Part shown: positions 11,848-22,011 of the stretch, piece after piece
Position numbering within the stretch: the first letter of the stretch is position 1
Layout of the letters: each line of letters begins with the position of its first letter
Assembly: GCA_964016985.1 (NCBI GenBank)
Contig: OZ024831.1
Span: 27,633,631-27,697,630, forward strand
Origin: Anodontia alba
Taxonomy: Eukaryota > Mollusca > Bivalvia > Lucinida > Lucinidae
DNA length: 64,000 nt
Reading direction: 5' to 3'
Translations under genes and position numbers: made by a program
Notes under the pieces: generated by a model
What the model was told of the DNA's origin: nothing
Databases searched by the model: none
The model's input: the letters and a program-made list of their open reading frames with translations, nothing else

Positions 11848-13298
11848 TTCGTCTGTCATTACTGACAATGACCAATCCTAATCAACTGTGTGATGTGTAA
11901 TCATTTGTGTGTTCTAAGATGGCTGATGAGACCAAACTTAGCTCTAAACTGCCTGTTGCAGATAGAACAAGAGAGGTCTGGGGAAGAAAGCTCTGTTGGT
12001 GATGCCTTAGCTCTGACTTTCCGCTGTGCACGCTTCTGCTCGGCTTCGCTGATTCTTTTTGCTTCGTATTCACTAGCTCCCCTTTTTATGAGGCCTCGCC
12101 ACTTTGTACGATCCTGTGCAATCTGTTCCCATGACTCTGTTGGTATGTTGAAGTCTTTAAGGGAGGCTTTGAGGGTGTCCTTGTATCGCTTCTTCTGATC
12201 ACCATGGGAGCGTTTTCCTACTTGAAAGTCTCCATAGAGGATTTTCTTTGGCAAACGTTCATCAGGCATTCTGGTAACATGGCCTGTCCATCTTAACTGT
12301 GCCAATTTCAGAAGAGTATGTACACTCTGCATCCCTGCCCTTTTCAGGACTTCTGTGTCTGGAATCATGTCTTGCCACTGATCTTTAGAAGTTTTCTAAG
12401 ATAGCTTGTATGGAAGTGGTTCAGTCTTTTGGCATGCCGTTGGTAAACTGTCCAAGTTTCGCATGCGTAAAATAGTGTTGGCAGCACTACCTATCTATAT
12501 ACTTTCAGCTTTGTGTCAAGTCTGATTCCACTTCGGTCCCAAATACTTCCACGTAGCCGACCAAATGCTGCACTAGCTTTAGCAATTCTAGCTCTGACTT
12601 CATCATCAATGTGCACAACTCTAGACAATGTACTTCCAAGGTAGGTGAACTTGTCTACCACTTGCAGTCGTTGATCTTTCACTGTGATGGTAGGCTCCTT
12701 GTAAGGCTTTCGGTTGATACACTACCTCAGTCTTTTTGATGCTGATTGTGAGATCATAGCTGTCACATGAATCAGATTCTTGATCCATACCTTTTTGCAT
12801 TTTCTCTTCTGTTGGAGCAAGTACCCTTTGCCATGTCATCAGCAAAGAGGAACTCGTTTAGCACCTCTGTCTGCACCTTAGATTTAGCTTGCAACCTTCT
12901 TAGGTTGAAAAGTTTCCCATCAAAGCGATACCTAATAGGTATACCACTGTCACCATCCTGGAAAGCATTTGTAAGCATGGCAGAAAACATCATGCTGAAC
13001 AGTGTTGAAGCTAGTACACAACCTTGTTTAACTCCATTTGTCACAGAAAATGGATCAAAACTCGCCATCATTTTGGACCCTTGCAAACATACCATCATGG
13101 AACTGCCGCACCATTGCTATGAATTTGGCAGGGCAGCCAAACTTTGCCATAATTTTCCAAAGTCCCTCACGACCGACTGTGTCAAATGCTTTGGTAAGGT
13201 CGACAAAGGTCATGTAGAGGTCCACATTCTGTTCCTGGCATTTTTCTTGAAGCTGTCGTGCTGTAAAGGTCATGTCTATTGTTCCTCTGCGAAACTAT
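11848..13298 (-). pseudogene. 5'-truncated non-LTR retrotransposon (LINE) reverse transcriptase
   Basis: Read on the minus strand, the palm and C-terminal part of a LINE ORF2-type polyprotein is recognisable but split over several frames. From the 5' side it shows RRGTIDMTFTARQLQEKC (about 13297-13245), FVDLTKAFDTVGREGLWKI with the first catalytic Asp, NGVKQGCVLASTLFSM, and the catalytic box FLFADDMA (near 12845), a variant of the usual F/YADD. Then follow KFTYLGSTLSRVVHIDDEVR, LRWTGHVTRMPDERLPKKIL, and a C-terminal Cys/His motif CSICNRQFRAKFGLISHLRTH spanning CX2C...H...H. Frameshifts near 13060, 12770, 12620 and 12490-12370 and missing N-terminal domains make it dead. The 3' end (GACAGACGAAC on the minus strand) matches the second copy at 48743-49518. 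The LINE clade is left open. Confidence 0.88.
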
Positions 13299-13530
13299 AT
13301 ATGTTGCGTGTTAAGTTAATTTGCTACATACAGAAAGCAATTAAGATTAATCTACTAATGTAACTTGACTGGCATTCGTAAAGGAAATATTTATATGATA
13401 AAATAGTATCTCATATTTAAATATTATACATTTAAATACTATATATTATACAAAGTGATTGGATATACATTACAGAGACTATGTTGAAAGTGGTTGCCTT
13501 CCGTTTCAAACGGATACCACGCCAATAGAA

Positions 13531-13991
13531 GGGCACAGTGAACCAATTGTGACAGGACTGCTGATTGGTGCAAAAAAAGTGTAGGGAAGCCCGGGGTAGT
13601 TATTTTGTGTAAGGCGGCCTGTGATTGGTTAATGATAAAGCTGAATTAAAACTCATCATTCTAATTTGAAGAAAAAAATGTCTGTTTGTAATTTTCTGAT
13701 TGTTTCAAAGAAATAAATGTTTCTGTGTGTGTTTACTGGCGCCCAAAGAAGAAGTGGTGAAATTGCACAGTTTCTTTTTTGATACCTGCCAATTGAAGGG
13801 TTGCTACATTCAGCCTCCAAAAAGTCCCTGAAAGTGCTGGTGATGGTGGTATTTTTCCTTGTTTATTTTGCTATGCTAAGCCTGGGCTTTGAATTAAAAC
13901 AAAATTTAGAAGCCCAGCCATACCCTTAAGCACCAAAAAGGGTGGAATCACTATGGAGCTCTATGGGTTAAATAATTAGTTCACTGTACCC
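13531..13991. mobile_element. Family L MITE with 4-bp target duplication
   Basis: Inverted termini GGGCACAGTGAACCAATT and AATTAGTTCACTGTACCC are flanked by AGAA at 13527-13530 and 13992-13995. An inner hairpin (GCCTGGGCTTTGAATT ... TTTAGAAGCCCAGC, about 13879-13920) lies toward the right. No transposase is present. Confidence 0.8.
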
Positions 13992-13995
13992 AGAA

Positions 13996-14380
13996 AGATG
14001 CAATGTATACCTTAAATTATACAGGTCTGTGGAACGCCACCCGTCTTTCAAAGAGGTGATTGCAATGCCAGACAGGGCCCACAGAAAACATCAATTAGAC
14101 ATTAAACAGGATCAAAAACGAAAACAGCTCTGCAGCCCCACAGCCACAAAACCTCACGTAGAGCGAACAATACAGGTAACGCCACTTTCGAAAATGCAAT
14201 AGCAAAGTAAAGATTAAAAATATATGTTGCTACAATGGAGTCTTATTCTTCTTCTCCTTACTACTACTACTACTAGAAGTACTACTACTGATAATAATAA
14301 TGATAATAATAATAATAATAATAATATATTTCTAATGTTTCAATTAAATCGATTCACGGTAATGACGCATGACAACAAAT
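13996..14380. other. Non-coding stretch with microsatellites
   Basis: It holds ACT/TAC and AAT triplet tracts at 14258-14325. No gene is seen. Confidence 0.6.
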
Positions 14381-14588
14381 GAGCCTTAACGTGAGAAAAC
14401 GTACCTTCGGACATGTGCATGATCCGTGCAGTCTGATTAGAATCTTCGTTGTCCGCATGAAAAACCTTTGTATCCTTGGCTATCCAAAATGCGTAGAGAA
14501 AAGATTCTGATCGGACTGCGCGAATATGCAGGCTTATCTGAATCTTCATTGGGCGCACACGAGGGTATGTTTTCTGCCGTTGAGGCTC
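14381..14588. mobile_element. Family D MITE with AAAT target duplication
   Basis: It starts GAGCCTTAACGTGAGAAAAC and ends GTTTTCTGCCGTTGAGGCTC, flanked by AAAT on both sides (14377-14380, 14589-14592). Two GATCAG/CTGATT hairpin relics sit between the ends. Confidence 0.8.
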
Positions 14589-14592
14589 AAAT

Positions 14593-15110
14593 GTTTAGAT
14601 AAAATGTATCAACATGTAAATTCTGCCGCGGGCATAATAAAATGGCACCAGTAGCAAGATGACCTTGAAGAGTAATTAGGTACAGTCAGAAGATAGTATG
14701 TAAGGTGTTGTCCAGAAATCAGTAGTGTTATCAAGAAAAATATAGATAGGTACAATGTTGTGTCTACACTGATGAAAGCTCGTGTTAAAACAAATTCTGG
14801 AACCATTCTGCCCGCAGATTGGTTTCGAAAATTTTAATGACAACAGTCGTAATATCTTACTTGTTCGCTTTAAAAGTAACACGCTTGTTAATCTTACTGC
14901 ATCACCAAACAGAACTGCATTTAATTCCTGAGATGCCATAAGGTCTGAAAATATGTCGGCGAATGGGTAAACAAACTGATTTGCATCAAGCCAGGTGTTT
15001 AAATTCGTCTCGCCCAACATATACAACATTACACAGTGTTACACAGATCTGATTAAAGTTTGCAATATTAACATATGAATTCATATTACAACAGGTGCAA
15101 TTAGAAATTA
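14593..15110. other. Non-coding stretch
   Basis: Frames on the minus strand (14609-14806, 14676-15029) overlap and have no family signature. No gene is called. Confidence 0.35.
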
Positions 15111-15111
15111 G

Positions 15112-15860
15112 TTTAGCTCACCTGAGCAAAGCTAGGGATGAGCTATACTAATCATTTTCGATAGTTGTGTGTTTGTGGCAATCGTCCGTCCGTCCACATA
15201 TTTAAATGAAGTCTTTTCCAAAAACACTGCAGTGATTTGAAACCTATTCGATGATTATTTTAGATTGGTTGGATTGCGGGTATTCAAGTTTATGCAATGT
15301 ATGCGGATCAGACGTTTCGGTTAGTTGTAATGGGGACAAAATGATTCCAGTAACTTATAATACCACTGTTTACATGCATTCAATCGACGGCTTCGCAGAA
15401 AACGCTTTGATAATTGTAACCAAATAGCACAAGGATCATTCTTTGGATAAGATCTCTCTCAAGTTTACGATACGTCACATACCTTGGCCGCCATGACGAT
15501 ATAAGTTAGAAAACTAATATGAATTTAATAGATGCTACCTATATCCGTACGTCCAAATTATCGTCACATGCTTCATAGGTGGGTTGGCTAGATCTAACTG
15601 AATTTGATTCCAGACTGCGCTTGACTTCTGAATCCACTGCATGAATTGCGATATAACGTCCAAGTAAACAATATTTCACTAGTTCAGAGACATTGCCTCC
15701 AAATTTGTAGGACTTTTACCCGACCCGATCACATAAATTTGGGTTCTGCTTGGTTACTAGCAGCTCTGCCATGGAGGTTTATGAAGGCCATCTATATCGC
15801 GGGCCCCGATGGGCGGGGGCCATGCTTTCCAAATACCGAAAACTAGTGTATGCCGGTGAC
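15112..15860. repeat. Dispersed repeat of the GCTCACCTGAGC type
   Basis: The segment opens TTAGCTCACCTGAGCAAAGC, then GTGTTTGTGGCAATCGTCCG with a GTCCGTCC run. This is the style of a high-copy dispersed repeat seen in bivalve genomes. The 3' limit is uncertain; after about 15,600 the character changes. Confidence 0.45.
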
Positions 15861-15939
15861 AGGTACAACGACAGTACACCTAAAATCCATTTTACTGCTT
15901 CAGGATTTCTATTAAAGATTTTGACCGTTTGTGCCTTTT

Positions 15940-16110
15940 AACGTTTTTTTTTTTTTTTTTTTTGCGAGTGTATACGTTACGAAAAGCAGAAGAAAAAGAA
16001 ACAAAAATAACAACAATTTACAAACCGGACGACCGAACATATTTTTGTGATGAAGTTTTTTTTTTTTTTTTTTTTTTTCAGAATATCGCGTAAAAAGAGC
16101 TTTTTTTTTT
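15940..16110. repeat. Poly-T tracts and a short duplication
   Basis: Poly-T runs are at 15945-15963 and 16058-16078. The sequence CAGAATATCGCGTAAAAAGAG is directly repeated at about 16079 and 16111, separated by a third T run. Confidence 0.85.
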
Positions 16111-16201
16111 CAGAATATCGCGTAAAAAGAGCGTAAATTCTATGTGCTATCTAAAAATCTACATCAAAGTGTACCTTATGCACAAAACGAATCATGCTTA
16201 C

Positions 16202-16400
16202 CTTGTAAATAGACGGAGAATGTATAGAAATAAAATTCGAAGTGGAGACAAAATTAAAAATGGCCGCAATCGCAAATTTTGTAGGCTGACGTCATAAGTC
16301 TCGTGATTCAACCCCTTGCAATTGGAATACTTGGCGTTATTGGCTGTTTTCTTGCTATTATCGGCTCGACCGCCGTGTGAACAGTCTCTGCCAAACGCTT
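16202..16400 (-). promoter_or_regulatory. Possible promoter and first exon (minus strand)
   Basis: A perfect CRE palindrome TGACGTCA lies at about 16288-16295. An AAAATGGCCGC motif of YY1 type is at 16256-16266, and two ATTGG (inverted CCAAT) boxes are near 16321 and 16339. On the minus strand TTTACAAG is followed by GTAAGC at 16201, a good 5' splice donor. No coding sequence is identified downstream. This is inference from motif clustering only. Confidence 0.22.
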
Positions 16401-16495
16401 ATTGCTTTTCAGGATAAGCACCGAACCACCCAAGCTTTTGTTGGACCATCACATTTTTGATCACACACATCACTGGTCACATAGTTAGTCTATAG

Positions 16496-16543
16496 TAGTG
16501 CATCTGCATGCCGAACCGCTTCGCGGTTCGGGTTCGACGCACT
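16496..16543. repeat. Short hairpin
   Basis: CCGAACCGC-TTC-GCGGTTCGG at 16511-16531 lies inside a longer imperfect stem with AGTGC and GCACT at its base. Confidence 0.75.
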
Positions 16544-16619
16544 TATAAACAGCTTCTAATCTCAAATTGTCAAGCCGACTGAGCTCAAATTCGATATGAA
16601 AAATATAAAGGAAGCTTAT

Positions 16620-16768
16620 GATCACGAATCTCGCGGATTATAGCCAATCAGATTACTTAATTCATACAAATTCAAATACTTATGACAAACAGTGCAGATC
16701 CGGATCAGTCGGTTTCTACACTGTTTGCAAAGACAGGGAAAATCCGGGTTCAGAAGGACAAGGGTTAA
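16620..16768. mobile_element. Family C MITE, left end eroded
   Basis: The right end reads GGACAAGGGTTAA, with GGGTTCAG and the GCAGATCCGGATCAGTCGG hairpin inside. The left TTAACCC terminus is not recognisable. Confidence 0.6.
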
Positions 16769-17841
16769 ATCTGATATTCGATCAAGATTCCGTCACACAT
16801 GTGACTCAATCAAGGCCCTCAAACATTTTAATTTGCTATTATGCACATTAAAATCAAGTTATCATATTCTTTGCAGTAGATCAGAATTGTATTCGAACAT
16901 TTTCTTATGATATTGTTTGGTTTATCTACTAATGTTACTTTGCATAGAGCTGAAAACTAACAGCCAAAATCAGAAAGAAGGAAAAATCTGTATTCCATTT
17001 TCTACTTGTTGGCTTCGTGATGGAATCAAGTAATTAGAAACTGGAATTCGTCTACTAGCGTAATTGTCGTAAAAGTAAGATGAATCGAAAAATAAAATAA
17101 ACTAAAAGACACAATCTACACTAATGCGATTGGGGGAAAAACGAATGCAACTTCAATACAAGTTTTTATAGTCAAAGTTTTCTTTAAGTTGTGCTTTCTT
17201 CGCCATCTGCCGGGTATTCGATTTTGTGTCGTGTGCCAGAATCGCATTAAATATGGGTCTCATTTGTCCTGATAAACCTCCTCTTCAAACCTCGCTTCGA
17301 TTACCCGACGATTTTATATCTATCATTCTACAGGTGTTTTCAAGCATCGCTTTCACTTTTTTTCTCATCCAGTCTCTCTAATAACAATATTTGCGATCAA
17401 CCTACTCAAATTTCCAAAAGTTTCACCTGATCACAAGATTAATTCCAGTGTTGTTACCCATTTTTCCGCCTCCGTAGTTTACAAGCATATCATTATTGCA
17501 ATCTCAATCGAGCCGAGGCTTGCCATACGGTGCTTTAGTTGGCCGATTACTCCGCAATAATGCCCATGTAACTTTCGCCGCGGTTAGCTATTGTGTTCGT
17601 CAATGGTGCTGAGTTGCATGGAATGCTGACTACTTAATATATAACATAATTTGTAGTGTTTGAAGAGAATTTAACAAATAGGCGGAAGAAGATTAAAGAC
17701 AGGTTAAACGATCGGTATGTCTACAGGTGTGTTGTTGAAAAATAGACAGAAGTCAGAAGTTTTGTTAAATGAATCTATGACAGACAGATGCAATGTAGTG
17801 ATGTTTTGTTATTGTTGTTATTTATTTATTTATTTATTTAT
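16769..17841. other. Non-coding stretch
   Basis: No repeat family or gene is recognised in about 1 kb. Confidence 0.35.
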
Positions 17842-17876
<35 letters not shown>

Positions 17877-17895
17877 GTGGGGGTGGGGGGGTGTA
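17818..17895. repeat. (TTTA)n, poly-T, G-rich tract
   Basis: A TTTATTTATTTA run is followed by more than 30 T and then G-rich sequence. It gives the poly-F/poly-K shadow frames here. Confidence 0.95.
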
Positions 17896-18500
17896 TTTTT
17901 GTGATGATTCACTGAACAGTTTAAAACATTCTAAAATAGAGGCTAAATTCCCTGCAAAACACATACATACAATGTTTCTCTTGAAGTAATCATTCGACTT
18001 GTGACAGTGTCCTGTCCTGAAAAGCTTGTATGCCAAGAAACATCGGAACCAGAGTTTTACGATGACCTAGTTTATAAATTTTGGAAAATTGCTAGGAAAT
18101 CCATTTTTGTGGATAAAAGGATGAGATATAACTTAGATATTATGCGACAGACTGCATACTTAGTTTAAACCCAATCATGAGTGATAGCTATGTTTTCCTC
18201 TCTAATTCAACGACGATGGATCGGGTATCAGACTCTTTGAAGGTGCGGACATATACCTTTCATTAGACGGTTGATGTCTGATGGCATGTATGTGTTCAGG
18301 CACGTATCTTAACTGAAGGGTTTTCACAAAACTCTAGCTGCCAGCGTCTGAGATGATTGCCATGAGCACTCATCCTTGTTTCATCACACTGATTTAATTT
18401 AGTTTACAAGTTTTTTTGTTGTTTTTTTTTTTTTTGTTTCTTTGATGTTTCACGGATTGAGTTTCTATGCGATCCGAAACAAAATTTTAAATTTTATGCA
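17896..18500. other. Non-coding stretch
   Basis: No gene seen; a T-rich run lies at 18410-18437. Confidence 0.35.
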
Positions 18501-18510
18501 GCATTTGATG

Positions 18511-18600
18511 AGCAGAACAGAACAGAACAGAACGTTATTTGATCCTAAAGTGAAGATTTGGTACCGGCAAACTCGATTTACATCCTCCCCAAAACCTTCA
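18511..18600 (-). mobile_element. Possible LINE 3' end with (GTTCT)n tail
   Basis: On the minus strand, GATCAAATAACGTTCTGTTC continues into a pentanucleotide tail. This resembles the (CTGTT)n tail that ends the LINE relic at 44415-44895. No coding sequence is visible in the adjoining bases. Confidence 0.35.
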
Positions 18601-18650
18601 ACCCTTTAGTTTAACATATTTATGCATAGCGTCCCATAAAAAGGACATTG

Positions 18651-18722
18651 GCAAAGAGCGTAGACCCAGATCAGACGCCGCAGAACGCGGCGTCTGATCA
18701 GGGTCTACACTGTTTTCAATAT
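18651..18722. repeat. Family B hairpin
   Basis: GTAGACCCAGATCAGACGCC - GCAGAACGC - GGCGTCTGATCAGGGTCTAC, followed by ACTGTTTTCA. An almost perfect stem. Confidence 0.85.
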
Positions 18723-19012
18723 CTACAGGAATTTCTATGAAATACATGTATCGTAGCAATTGGAACTAAACAGACACTCCTTTTACTGAAATGAACGTGT
18801 CCAAAATGTTACAGTAGAAGAGTCCATTTGGCATAAATGGGTAATACTGACGGTTCAAAGGTGGTGGCTCTGGTATTGGATGTTCTTTTTGTGGCCTTTG
18901 TGACTGCTCGATGCAGGGCTTTTGTTGTGGTTTGTCCTTTTCTTTGTCTTACTGTTGTATTAAGTGGATCCTTTTTAGCATTGTGGTCACCTTGTTGGAG
19001 AAGTCGAAATCG

Positions 19013-19282
19013 CATCACGAAAACACGCCTGTAAAATTTTCACCTCTTAAACCCCACTTTTATATAGTAAAACTTGGGTTTACAGGGGTATACATTATTT
19101 TTCTTATTTTGTTAAAAATCATAGATTGTCGGTACTCGTTATCGGAGAGGCGGTTCTAACGAGTACCCACAATCTATATTTTGAGTAGGAATATGAAAAA
19201 TATCAGAATTTTTTATCTGAAAATTTTCCCTTTTTTGGTTGTAAAATTTTTAATATATTTGAATAGGCGTGTTTTCGTAATG
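19013..19282 (+). mobile_element. Family A MITE with damaged core
   Basis: Both ends are present (CATCACGAAAACACGCCTGT ... ATAGGCGTGTTTTCGTAATG). About 15-20 bases next to the core centre are missing from the left arm (GGTACTCGTTATCGGAGAGG), so the palindrome is now asymmetric. Confidence 0.88.
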
Positions 19283-19521
19283 GGTTGTTATGCTTTCTTT
19301 GGTCTGTAGCTTGCATACTGTCTGTCATGGTTTGTTTGCTCTTCTTGTTAGTGTCAATGGTCATTGGCTATGATCTGTGATTGCAGCTCTTCCTAGACAT
19401 CTTCTATACTATGTTTCGTGTATTGTCTAAAATATATTGCGTTGCTCCTAAATTCACTTTAGAAAAAATTATATGCCACAAATTTAAAACATACAAAAAT
19501 CATAGTTTCAAGCTGCTGCGC

Positions 19522-19730
19522 TTAACCCTTATCCTGCTGTCCGCGACAACCCCTACCTTTGCAAACAGTGTAGATCCAGATCAGATGGCTTCTGAAGAAG
19601 CCATCTGGTCAGGATCTTTACTGTTTGTCATTCAGTTTGTGAATTTGAACGAAAACATTATATGCTGTAATCTAATTGGCCGATAGTCAGAATGGGTGTG
19701 ACTAATTAAATTATTCAGCAGGAGAATTAA
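19522..19730. mobile_element. Family C MITE
   Basis: It starts TTAACCCTTATCCTGCTG and ends ATTCAGCAGGAGAATTAA, TTAA at both ends. The central hairpin is TAGATCCAGATCAGATGGCT with TCTGAAGA at the centre. Confidence 0.8.
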
Positions 19731-19912
19731 TGTTTGTCCAAACGCCAATGGTTCCATCTAGTGAAGCAAAACATTATGCGATGGTACAAAAGGACACTAC
19801 CTCGGGGGTTACATACGTGTTAAAATTTTACAGTTATATTTTAAATCGTGCGTCGATATTTAAATGGAACTGGACTTCCATTCAGTATTATAGTATGTTA
19901 CACCAAGAGCTT

Positions 19913-20455
19913 ATTAGACAGAGCAACCAACTGCTACATTATCTCCATAGGAATAGCTGTTTCCGCAAAAAATTGTCTGATTGGTCAGAAGGCAGCAGGT
20001 TAACAGTTACTCCCAAATAATTCTCCAGGCCATTAGTGTCAGATGCTGAACCCTCCCAGTGTTTTATTACCACAAGCATCTTTATCAGTGCAAATATACC
20101 TGTATTGTAATTTAGCACTTTGCCAGAAAATGTATACCAAGACATTTGAAACTGTGCATATTTATTTGATTTTCTGTTACATTCTGAAAATATATCACTG
20201 ATATGGAGAAGCAGAAGCTCTGTGAACATGACAAAATGTTCCATTTTAACTGCAGCATCAAATAATGTTTTTCTGCAAGGAAAATGTTCCAGATAACTGG
20301 TAGCACTTGAGAAAATGCTGCTCAAATTCCTTTGCATAATATTGTTTTCCACTGCTTATCTTCTCCTTAAGTTTATTACGTTTTTCTTTGTCTAGAAATT
20401 TCAATTGTCTCTTTGATTTTGAAGACATTTTATTTGACCTAAGAAAAGAAGACAC
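19913..20455 (-). pseudogene. Unidentified broken reading frame or exon
   Basis: On the minus strand, a pyrimidine-rich stretch ending TCTTCTTTTCTTAG (about 20440) looks like a splice acceptor. A Lys-rich start follows (MSSKSKRQLKFLDKEKRNK, from about 20428). That frame stops near 20258. An overlapping frame continues with LEHFPCRKTLFDAAVKMEHF to about 19939, so a single frameshift near 20300 would join them. Residue use looks protein-like (mixed hydrophobic and charged, few low-complexity runs). I recognise no family. It could be a decayed exon, a retrocopy or chance. Confidence 0.25.
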
Positions 20456-20587
20456 TGCTTATCTGGATCTCAGTTTCAAATAGCTCCTACAGAATTTCAC
20501 AGTTTCATTAACGGCTGTCTTATTGCAATAAATAATTCCTGACATGCCAGTCTGACCACAATGTTTTGATAATTTAAGATAAGGGTT

Positions 20588-20700
20588 GAACTACCTGGTA
20601 GTCTGTAAAACCTGGGCTGGTCTCATTGGGCTGGGCTCGAATTTGGGCTCAATTTTGGGCTGGGCTCGAATAGAAATAGGAGCATCTAAGGGGAAAGGTT
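20588..20700 (+). repeat. TGGGCTGGGCTCGA array, left member of an inverted pair
   Basis: GAACTACCTGGTAGTCTGTA is followed by AAACCTGGGCTGG and degenerate 17-19-bp units of TGGGCTGGGCTCGAATT. The inverted partner lies at 24750-24860. Confidence 0.8.
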
Positions 20701-20883
20701 AATTAAGGTGAGTACCCAGACATCATTTATCTCGTGAGGTCAGGTCATTGCACTTGAAACCTTTAGGTCAGTGGTGCTGTTTATATCTTAATGGGCTACT
20801 TCCCACCATATATCCCATGGGAGGTGGTGTCAAAAGTTAATGCTGACTAAAATAGGATGTATTGCAATGCTAGTCCTCCAAGT

Positions 20884-20913
<30 letters not shown>
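20884..20913. repeat. Poly-T tract
   Basis: About 28 consecutive T. Confidence 0.95.
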
Positions 20914-20916
<3 letters not shown>

Positions 20917-21224
20917 AAAGTTGCTTATCATATTGGTAGTAAATTGCTGTAGTAATTTAGTTTCATTGCCCTTCAAAATTAAAGGCACTCGTATTTAACT
21001 TGTATTGAGCCAAGTCAATGATTTAACTATTATATATACAGACCCAAAAGAAGCGTTGTCTTGTGATAACCATACATGTCTCGAGTTTGTATTGAATTGA
21101 GATATTGATTTACGATTATCAAAAAAACAACAGCTTTCAGTTTATTTCCATGATGGTAAACGAAGTGAGCATGTAAATATTTACTTTTTACATATGCAAA
21201 ACATGGATTTTAAGACGACGTTTC

Positions 21225-21240
21225 TTTTTTTCTTTTTTTT

Positions 21241-21273
<33 letters not shown>

Positions 21274-21330
21274 TGGTGGGGAGGGGGATGGGGGTGGAGA
21301 GAGAGAGAGAGAGAGAGAGGGGGTGGGGGG
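21225..21330. repeat. Poly-T, G-rich and (GA)n tract
   Basis: Long T runs, then GGTGGGGAGGGGG-type sequence and a (GA)n run at 21297-21320. Confidence 0.95.
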
Positions 21331-21339
21331 CTCAGTATA

Positions 21340-21500
21340 TTATAACAGATCAAAGACCAAAAGTCCTCTCCTTCTGAACTTTACTGATAGGGTTGTGCAC
21401 CCTTACCGTGAGGGGAAGTCATGTAGCACCTTTGGTTGAATTCTGCCCTGTGGTTTAGGAGATATCGTGATGGACGGACAGACGGACAGACTGGTAGAAA
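21340..21500 (-). repeat. Solo monomer of the family H satellite
   Basis: GTGCACCCTTACCGTGAGGG, GTCATGTAGCACCTTTGG and GATGGACGGACAGACGGACA match the right-arm monomers of the foldback at 22012-23790. Confidence 0.75.
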
Positions 21501-21556
21501 AAAATGAATAAGTCAATTTTACTACCCATAGATTTGTCTAAAAATTTCTGACTGAG

Positions 21557-21650
21557 TGGCAAACAGTGCAGACCCTGATCAGACACCATGTTCTGTGGCG
21601 TCTAATCTGGATCTTCACTGTTTTCTCAGGCCGGTCTGTCCGAATACTTA
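21557..21650. repeat. Family B hairpin
   Basis: GGCAAACAGTGCAGACCCTG with a diverged complement TGGCGTCTAATCTGGATC, then TCAGGCCGGTCTGTCCGAAT, a B-flank signature. Confidence 0.75.
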
Positions 21651-22011
21651 AGACAAATATGGTAGCTGTAGCTGAAAGCTGCTGTTCAATGTCCTTTCAG
21701 AAGCGTCCTATTTGCTATTGAACAGTGAATATTTATAAATGTTTGACAAATGGTTATGCCAACACTTTCACTAATTGGCAAAGGGACTAATTTACTGGTT
21801 TATATTTGGCCAGTAGAAGCCGAGGTGCCTATGCTGACAACATTATGCTGAACAAATGGGTTCTGATAAAATCAAGGAATTTATCGCTACTAGTATGGTT
21901 CTAGACTGCCATTAGTCTATTGAATTAAATAAGGATTGCATAAAAATGCATTATCTGTACCTATAGATTTAAATGAAACTAAACTTTTCTCTCTGATACC
22001 AATTTAAAAAA

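Noticed and set aside
11890..12198. 102-codon plus-strand frame, and its twin at 48827-49180
   Set aside because: Antisense shadow of the LINE C-terminal region in both copies.
12767..13363. Longest plus-strand frame (198 codons)
   Set aside because: It is the antisense of the reverse-transcriptase pseudogene on the minus strand, whose motifs are recognisable.
18837..19159. Plus-strand frames with hydrophobic stretches
   Set aside because: They run into a family A element, and the upstream part shares motifs with a dispersed repeat near 26.6 kb.
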